Below, piece after piece: positions 23,280 through 27,382 of a stretch of DNA of 27,382 nucleotides. How positions within the stretch are numbered: the first letter of the stretch is position 1; each line of letters opens with the position of its first letter. A program made the translations under genes and the position numbers. Origin of the DNA: Clostridia bacterium. GTDB lineage: Bacteria > Bacillota > Clostridia > Christensenellales > Borkfalkiaceae. The stretch lies in NCBI GenBank assembly GCA_900767195.1, contig CAAFYG010000002.1:1-27382 (forward strand), given 5' to 3'. Under the pieces are notes generated by a model, which saw only the letters and a program-made list of their open reading frames with translations, searched no databases and was not told the DNA's origin.

Positions 23280-24461
23280 ATGAAGAAAATAAAGAAATAT
23301 AGTTTCTCGATTATTGCTGTTGTTCTTACTTTGATTGTTGGTTTGTATTATTCGGCTGGAAAACTTTTTTCTCGTAAAGAAATCACCTCAAATGTTAGAA
23401 CGGTCACTTTGGCTGAAACAGATATAGATTATCAAGCACTTTTAGATGAATTTGAAAATGGGGAGCTCATTCAAGAAGATAATGTCACAACTTTTAGAGG
23501 CACTCAAGCTTTGGATTCTGAAATATTTGAGGAAATTGATACAATAAGCGAAAACGAAATTGAAGATATTAGTAATTGCGTTGTAAGTTATGTATTTACA
23601 TATGACTCGGATAATAATGTTGTGACAATTTCTGCCGAGATGGAAAATGAATATGGAGAAATCGAGATTGATACAATAACCGGTGTGGGGTTTATTAACG
23701 AGCAAGGCGAAATCGATGCGGTTATGAATGTTGAAGGCGAGGGCATTCTTTTGAGCGAGATGCGAGAGGCTGGAATGATTCAAAATTGTGGCTGGTTTTC
23801 CAAACTTGTGAAGAAAGTGGCTAAAGTTGTTGCTGTTACGGCGGTAGTTGTTGCTGCTGCGGCAGTAGTTGTTGCTACGGCTGGGGCTGCTGCTCCTGCT
23901 GTTGTTGCTGCTGGCGTTGGTGTTGCTACTACTGCAGGTGTGGCGGCGACTATTGCCGCGTATGCTACAGTAACTGCAGCTATTGCGGCTGGCGTTACTG
24001 TTACTGCTGAAATGTGGGAACGCTATTATCCTGGTATTGAAGTCACTGTAACAAATAATATTGTTTATGCCTCTTGGAGTGATGAAACTAAATCGGCGAT
24101 AAAAGATCTAATTAAAGCAAATCGAAAAAAGTCCAATCCGGACATTTATTTTAAATGCGAAGCAAATTCGAATTGTCCATACAGAATAGACATCGAAAAT
24201 CCTCTCACATATAGTCAAATGGTAACCGTTATGTCTACAACGGGAATGAGTTCATTAACTGATGAAATGTATGATGCTAGAAGAGTGTTAGAAGGAGCAG
24301 TTCCTGCATCTTATCCCATTTTTGCTGATATAGGGGTTGGTGTTCCTCATTTCCAAGCTGCAGATATTAAAGATCCGAATTACAATGCAAACAGAGGACC
24401 GTCGAACAATCCTCGATATAAGGTGGCTGGAAAAACTTTGCATTCGTTCTGGTTTGCATAG
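23280..24461 (+). CDS. Membrane-anchored or secreted protein with Ala/Val-rich segment, toxin-like
   Basis: 393 residues. One N-terminal membrane segment or signal (FSIIAVVLTLIVGLYYS). An acidic region follows (about 45-170, repeated E/D-rich strands such as EIEDISNCVVSYVFTYDSDNNVV). A long Ala/Val/Gly-rich segment at about 175-243 starts with KLVKKVAKVV. A polar C-terminal domain of about 150 residues ends PRYKVAGKTLHSFWFA. This plan resembles secreted Gram-positive putative toxins (SAR2788-like architecture) that carry a hydrophobic translocation-like segment before a variable toxic tip. I recognise no catalytic motif. ATG at 23280 has AAGGAG seven bases upstream. The next gene starts 10 bases after the stop. 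AT-rich composition differs from the housekeeping genes to the left. Toxin function is inferred. Confidence 0.65.
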   Translation: MKKIKKYSFSIIAVVLTLIVGLYYSAGKLFSRKEITSNVRTVTLAETDIDYQALLDEFENGELIQEDNVTTFRGTQALDSEIFEEIDTISENEIEDISNCVVSYVFTYDSDNNVVTISAEMENEYGEIEIDTITGVGFINEQGEIDAVMNVEGEGILLSEMREAGMIQNCGWFSKLVKKVAKVVAVTAVVVAAAAVVVATAGAAAPAVVAAGVGVATTAGVAATIAAYATVTAAIAAGVTVTAEMWERYYPGIEVTVTNNIVYASWSDETKSAIKDLIKANRKKSNPDIYFKCEANSNCPYRIDIENPLTYSQMVTVMSTTGMSSLTDEMYDARRVLEGAVPASYPIFADIGVGVPHFQAADIKDPNYNANRGPSNNPRYKVAGKTLHSFWFA

Positions 24462-24471
24462 GAGAGATGGA

Positions 24472-25152
24472 GTGTATAAATATTTTTTTGGATCATTCAA
24501 TAAAGCACATAATCATCGAGATTCTGACTATCTAAAAAAAGAATGTGATTTAGATTATTATTTTGACGAAAAAATTTATAATGAAATTGCTGACAATATA
24601 AGAATGGTTTTGGGAAATTGCAAAACATACAGTGTGCAAGATGTATTTCATTATTTTCAATCGCAGTATGCCGCATATCCGATTGATATTCGTTATTATT
24701 ATAATTATGTAAACACTTCAGTAATAAAGTGTGATGCATTCAGTAGATTCACAATTTCAAAAGACTCAGACATTGATGCCCTTTCTGAACCATGTGGGAT
24801 TTTTTATTCGTATGTTATTAAAGATGATAACAAAAAAAATCTACAACAGGAGAAAACTTTAGTCTTCGTTATAGATGTTATTGGAAATCGTTTTCTACGA
24901 GAGCGATATCCTGAAATTGAAATTAATGAGGAAAAAGCTATTCAATCTGTAACAACGTTTAGAAAAGATGAGAAAGGTGATAGTTGGTTGTTATGTGGTA
25001 ATGAAGAAATCAATTGTGTAATTAACGAAAATATAATTATAGCGATTGGTTCTTTTGATGGGGTTCATATTAACTCTATTAAAATTTTGTCCGGCGAAAG
25101 AATTTTGCCAAAAATTGATTATGTGTTAGAGTTTTTTAGACGATATAGCTAG
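24472..25152 (+). CDS. Unknown cytoplasmic protein, immunity candidate
   Basis: 226 residues from GTG at 24472, chosen because GGAGAG (24461-24466) sits at the right distance and the product then begins just after the upstream stop; a longer reading to 24337 would overlap the toxin-like gene. Tyr- and Asp-rich, without signal or membrane segments (MYKYFFGSFNKAHNHRD, DIRYYYNYVNTSVIK, LVFVIDVIGNRFLRERYPE). I recognise no family. Tight coupling to a secreted toxin-like gene fits an immunity protein; it could also be an accessory factor. Confidence 0.65.
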   Translation: MYKYFFGSFNKAHNHRDSDYLKKECDLDYYFDEKIYNEIADNIRMVLGNCKTYSVQDVFHYFQSQYAAYPIDIRYYYNYVNTSVIKCDAFSRFTISKDSDIDALSEPCGIFYSYVIKDDNKKNLQQEKTLVFVIDVIGNRFLRERYPEIEINEEKAIQSVTTFRKDEKGDSWLLCGNEEINCVINENIIIAIGSFDGVHINSIKILSGERILPKIDYVLEFFRRYS

Positions 25153-25182
25153 TGATATCTTTCCCTTAAAATAAAAAAGAGG

Positions 25183-25242
25183 ATGAGCAAAAAAATAATT
25201 GTTGATAGTATAGCGGTGATTTTGATTACCGCTATACTATGA
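25183..25242 (+). repeat. Palindrome within a 19-codon hydrophobic micro-ORF
   Basis: An 18-bp-arm near-perfect inverted repeat spans 25205-25240 (outer arms ATAGTATAGCGGT and complement). It lies inside a micro-ORF reading MSKKIIVDSIAVILITAIL. The same palindrome in altered form lies in the protease gene at 25803-25830. The micro-ORF has no properly spaced ribosome site, so it is probably a remnant or not translated. The rest of 25153-25311 shows nothing clear. Confidence 0.6.
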
Positions 25243-25311
25243 ATGGTTTTTAACGACGGCAAATGAAGTTCATCAGGATAACTCAAAAAACATTAAATTA
25301 ATGGGGTTAAA

Positions 25312-25728
25312 ATGAGTACTGAATTATTTTTAAACACTAACTGTCGGTTATCAAAGCAACAACATCTTAAGATAAAGGAATGTTTTAAAGAAAATAATGT
25401 AAGGGATGTAAATTTTCGTTATATTGGCAAAGTAAAAAATGTTGATGGAGCGAACTATTATTTTGATAGTATGTGGACTCCATTTTTGAAACCATTAAAC
25501 GAATTTAAGAATCCAGAAGTGGATAATTACAGCGGATTGAACTCAATATTTGAAACAATCAGAAAAATTGTAAGTTATTTGCTCAACGAAAATCACATTA
25601 TTAAACTTTTCTTTGCTTCTGTTGAAGATAAGGAATTTCCCAATAAAGGAAAAGCAAGACTCAAGTTTTCTGATCTTAATGAGTTTAGGTGCTTTGAATG
25701 GGGGACTATTTACGAAATATATAAATAG
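25312..25728 (+). CDS. Unknown 138-residue protein
   Basis: 138 residues, soluble, no signal. It has an aromatic-rich middle (NYYFDSMWTPFLKPL) and a C-terminus ending FRCFEWGTIYEIYK. I do not recognise a family. The ribosome site (GGGG about eight bases upstream) is modest. It lies between the immunity candidate and the protease and 33 bases before the latter, probably co-transcribed with it. A second immunity-type protein is possible but unsupported beyond position. Confidence 0.6.
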   Translation: MSTELFLNTNCRLSKQQHLKIKECFKENNVRDVNFRYIGKVKNVDGANYYFDSMWTPFLKPLNEFKNPEVDNYSGLNSIFETIRKIVSYLLNENHIIKLFFASVEDKEFPNKGKARLKFSDLNEFRCFEWGTIYEIYK

Positions 25729-25761
25729 TTTTTCGAAATGATGGAGTTATCATAATTTTAT

Positions 25762-26475
25762 ATGAATAAAAAGGAATCAATTACGATAATTCTTATGCTT
25801 GGTATAACGGCGATTTTAATCGCCGTTATACTGTGTGCAATTTTTATTCCATTACCGACAGCAAGTGAAATTTATCAAGATTGTTTAAAAAGTATTGTTG
25901 AATTAAGAGCTTCTTCTGATAATGTTGGAGAAAGTTTTGGAACGGCTGAATTTATTGATAAAAATGGAACTCTCATAACTAATGCACACGTTGTAACTTA
26001 TACAAGGTTAGGAACTGTATATCAATTTGAAAACTATTCAATACGCTTTTCAGATGAAGAAGATTATTATCCCGTAGAATTGGTTAAATATGATGTCGAA
26101 ATAGATATAGCGGTATTGCGAATTTGTGAATCTTCTAGTTGTAAATTTAATGTTATCAAAAAGGGTAAATCATCAAACTTAAAAAGCGGAGATAAAGTGT
26201 ATGCAATAGGGAATACAGTTAATTATGGGCTATCCATTTCTCAAGGAATTGTAGGAATACCACTCTTAAATATTGAGTATTCAGGAGCTGTTCGAACAGT
26301 GATACAGTGTGATCTGACGATTGCCGACGGAAATAGTGGAGGTGCGTTGTTAGATTCTCGTGGACGTTTAGTTGGTATTACAACATTCCGAACCAAGGAT
26401 CGCTTAGGGAACATTGTCTATGGAATAGCGTATTGTATTCCAATAGACATAGTTATGGGTTTTGTGGAAGAGTAA
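25762..26475 (+). CDS. Membrane-anchored trypsin-like serine protease
   Basis: 237 residues. An N-terminal membrane segment (ITIILMLGITAILIAVILCAIF) probably leaves the catalytic domain outside. The triad is visible: His76 in LITNAHVV, Asp115 in VEIDIAVLRI, Ser192 in ADGNSGGALLDSRGRLVGIT. The fold matches the HtrA/trypsin-2 group but there is no PDZ domain after it. A role in processing or in stress at the envelope is likely; its place beside a secreted toxin-like gene makes maturation of that protein a possibility. The nearest GGAG is about 15 bases from the ATG, a weak start. Confidence 0.85.
   Translation: MNKKESITIILMLGITAILIAVILCAIFIPLPTASEIYQDCLKSIVELRASSDNVGESFGTAEFIDKNGTLITNAHVVTYTRLGTVYQFENYSIRFSDEEDYYPVELVKYDVEIDIAVLRICESSSCKFNVIKKGKSSNLKSGDKVYAIGNTVNYGLSISQGIVGIPLLNIEYSGAVRTVIQCDLTIADGNSGGALLDSRGRLVGITTFRTKDRLGNIVYGIAYCIPIDIVMGFVEE
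25803..25830 (+). repeat. Palindrome in the protease membrane-segment codons
   Basis: TATAACGGCGATT and its exact complement, separated by TT, form a 28-base palindrome (25803-25830). It differs from the one at 25209-25236 mainly by paired changes and is read in the same frame (ITAILIAVI versus IAVILITAI). Confidence 0.75.
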
Positions 26476-26516
26476 GTTATACCCTTTAATTTTAAGAGAT
26501 AATGTAATAAAAATAG

Positions 26517-26555
26517 AAAAGGAAGTTTGAGTTATATCGGACTTCCTTTTTATAT
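26517..26555 (+). terminator. Terminator after the protease gene
   Basis: A 10-bp stem AAAAGGAAGT/ACTTCCTTTT (26517-26526 with 26541-26550), loop of 14, followed by TATAT. It probably ends the 25312-26475 transcript. Confidence 0.7.
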
Positions 26556-26601
26556 GCGGTTGTCGGGAAAAATTCTCGGCAATTTTTTTGTAAAATTTTC
26601 G

Positions 26602-26950
26602 TGAAATACCCCAACAAACGGCTCGTAACTTTCCAATTATAGTGAAGGGGTAAAAACCTTTTGCGGAACATCCTAACAAAACGGCTTACTATGAGGCTAT
26701 TCCTAAACTGACTTTAAGGCAGCGGGAATTTGTAAGATTTTTTTTGAAGGGAAAACGCAGGAAGAGGTTCGAAAGGAATATGGAATTGAAAAATCTTCTA
26801 TGGTTGAAGCAATGGATCGAATTTATGCAACGTTAAGAAAATTTCTAAAAAAATTTTTCTTTAAGATCCCGAACTTTTGAAATTTCGTGTCCTTGGTTAA
26901 GTGAGGGATAAAAAACTTTTGCGAAAATGCCCCCGCAAAACGGCTTGCAA
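26602..26950 (+). repeat. Three copies of an ACGGCT-centred element
   Basis: Related stretches occur near 26602-26640 (ACCCC then CAACAAACGGCTCGTAA), 26652-26690 (CCTTTTGCGGAACATCC then AACAAAACGGCTTAC) and 26912-26950 (ACTTTTGCGAAAATGCC then CGCAAAACGGCTTGCAA). The second copy lies in the sigma-like pseudogene. The outer copies precede genes of the mobile element and may be shared regulatory DNA or recombination remnants. Confidence 0.5.
26654..26880 (+). pseudogene. Frameshifted sigma-factor region-4-like gene of a mobile element
   Basis: The first frame encodes KTAYYEAIPKLTLRQREFVRFF and a second frame continues EGKTQEEVRKEYGIEKSS and on to a basic tail ending at a TGA (26878-26880). Together they make one helix-turn-helix of the sigma-70 region 4 type (L-R-Q-R-E-x-V then GKTQEEVxxEYGI). 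The frames meet at a run of eight T (26738-26745). An in-frame stop at 26651 and no ATG precede the first part. It is probably decayed, unless transcriptional slippage on the T run restores it. The 26476-27284 stretch otherwise holds only repeats, a degenerate ORF and the oriT-like site. Confidence 0.65.
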
Positions 26951-27022
26951 ATGTCCATATAAGATAGAGAGATAATTTGTCTTTCGTGGACTCGTAAGAG
27001 CAAAAACGGAGAGTAAAACAAA

Positions 27023-27181
27023 ATGAAGGAGGCAGAGAAATGAAGTCAGACACAAGTTGAAAAAGTTTTTTAAACGAACCTTTCGGCGGATAACATAGAG
27101 AAAAACTTTGGAAGCAAATGTGAAGCAAAACAGAAGGCTTATGAGCAAAGTGTAGCACACTATACTTCGATTCCGAAGTAG
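27023..27181 (+). pseudogene. Degenerate small ORF upstream of the relaxase
   Basis: One frame reads MKEAEK, TGA, then SQTQVEKVF, TAA, then TNLSADNIEKNFGSKCEA and on to SIPK before TAG at 27179-27181. The last part looks protein-coding but lacks a start. An overlapping ATG at 27040 has an ideal AAGGAGG site but reaches a stop after six codons. Probably a decayed gene whose end overlaps the oriT-like hairpin. Confidence 0.3.
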
Positions 27182-27190
27182 TGTGCTCTG
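27147..27190. other. MobV-type origin of transfer (oriT) candidate
   Basis: AAGTGTAG-CACA-CTATACTT (27148-27167) is an imperfect inverted repeat. Read on the minus strand it gives AGTATAGTGTG followed by CTACACTT, close to the nick region of pMV158/pUB110-type MobV oriT sites as I remember them (TAGTGTG/TTA). A larger hairpin, AGCACACTA(TA)CTTCG paired with CGAAGTAGTGTGCT (27154-27187), carries the GTGTG on the other arm too. It lies about 100 bases upstream of a MobV-like relaxase start, the usual place. Confidence 0.65.
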
Positions 27191-27284
27191 CGAGGCTGTG
27201 AGTCCATAGAAATAAACGGTCGGCAGAGAAAATTTCTACACACTTTGCCTGAATAAAAATTACAAACTTAAGGAGGAAACCACC

Positions 27285-27382
27285 ATTTCATTTATCGTAT
27301 GTCATATGCAAAAATTTCATAAAAACGACGTTGCGCCCGTCGAGAGTGAAAACGAACGGGACGAAAATTATATCTCGGACAA
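27285..27382 (+). CDS. MobV/Pre-type relaxase, N-terminal fragment, apparent ATT start
   Basis: The window ends after 32 codons. The reading (I/M)SFIVCHMQKFHKNDVAPVE then SENERDENYISDN matches the N-terminal region of plasmid mobilization/recombination relaxases (S-x-x-V-x-H-M-x-K-x then an N/E-R block). These nick oriT and lead DNA transfer. AAGGAGG (27270-27276) is spaced eight bases from ATT at 27285, so the natural start position holds ATT, not ATG. The first in-frame ATG is eight codons on (27306), inside the conserved motif. Confidence 0.75.
   Translation, partial: MSFIVCHMQKFHKNDVAPVESENERDENYISD

Noticed and set aside
24467..24535. ATG just after the toxin-like gene stop (MECINIF)
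   Set aside because: It ends after 22 codons; the GTG at 24472 opens a 226-residue frame.
26823..27160. Two minus-strand frames of 111 and 87 codons
   Set aside because: They run opposite the sigma-like and oriT regions, with no ribosome site and Phe/Leu/Ser-rich shadow composition.

Overview
The window looks like chromosome from an uncultured-type Clostridia (Bacillota) gut bacterium. The evidence is Gram-positive lipoprotein signals on a binding protein, sigma-A-type promoters with 17-18 bp spacers, strong AGGAGG-type ribosome sites, a secG-rnr-smpB gene order typical of Firmicutes, and a glycan-use locus built on a GH112 phosphorylase. No tRNA, rRNA or CRISPR array was seen. I cannot assign genus or species from sequence alone.

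Layout. (1) 1-500 is an intergenic array of short, structured repeats. (2) 502-13575 is a sugar-use locus. It holds a GH112 beta-galactosyl-HexNAc-type phosphorylase, a convergent AraC-type regulator, and then, divergent from the regulator, a solute-binding lipoprotein and two MalF/MalG-type permeases without an ATPase. These are followed by a secreted lipoprotein with a glycosidase-like barrel and three sugar-binding-like repeats, a cytoplasmic relative of that barrel, and a GH36 alpha-galactosidase-type enzyme. The inferred logic is capture and trimming outside, import, then hydrolysis and phosphorolysis inside. (3) 13697-14404 (minus) encodes a nitrilase-fold protein that seems to lack all three catalytic residues. 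(4) 14640-15018 is a second copy of the structured repeat array. (5) 15037-22550 (minus) holds housekeeping genes in the order pgk, tpiA, gpmI, then secG, rnr, smpB. They run from at least two promoters, with more repeats around tpiA and gpmI.

(6) From about 22930 the DNA becomes clearly AT-rich with different codon use and looks acquired. It begins just after a promoter, ribosome site and start codon that lead into only 13 codons, possibly an interrupted gene. It then has a consensus promoter, a five-codon leader ORF placed against a terminator-like hairpin, and a secreted or membrane protein with a long Ala/Val-rich segment (toxin-like). A GTG-start gene begins 10 bases after that stop (immunity candidate). 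Next come an unknown 138-residue protein and a membrane-anchored trypsin-like protease. After a terminator come a frameshifted sigma-region-4-like gene, a degenerate small ORF, a MobV-type oriT-like hairpin, and the first 32 codons of a MobV/Pre-type relaxase that seems to begin at ATT. So the right end of the window enters a mobilizable element.

Most promising for new biology: the leader-hairpin-toxin-immunity arrangement at 23057-25152, the paired secreted and cytoplasmic FYxDEP glycosidase-like proteins, the covarying repeat hairpins, and the dead nitrilase.
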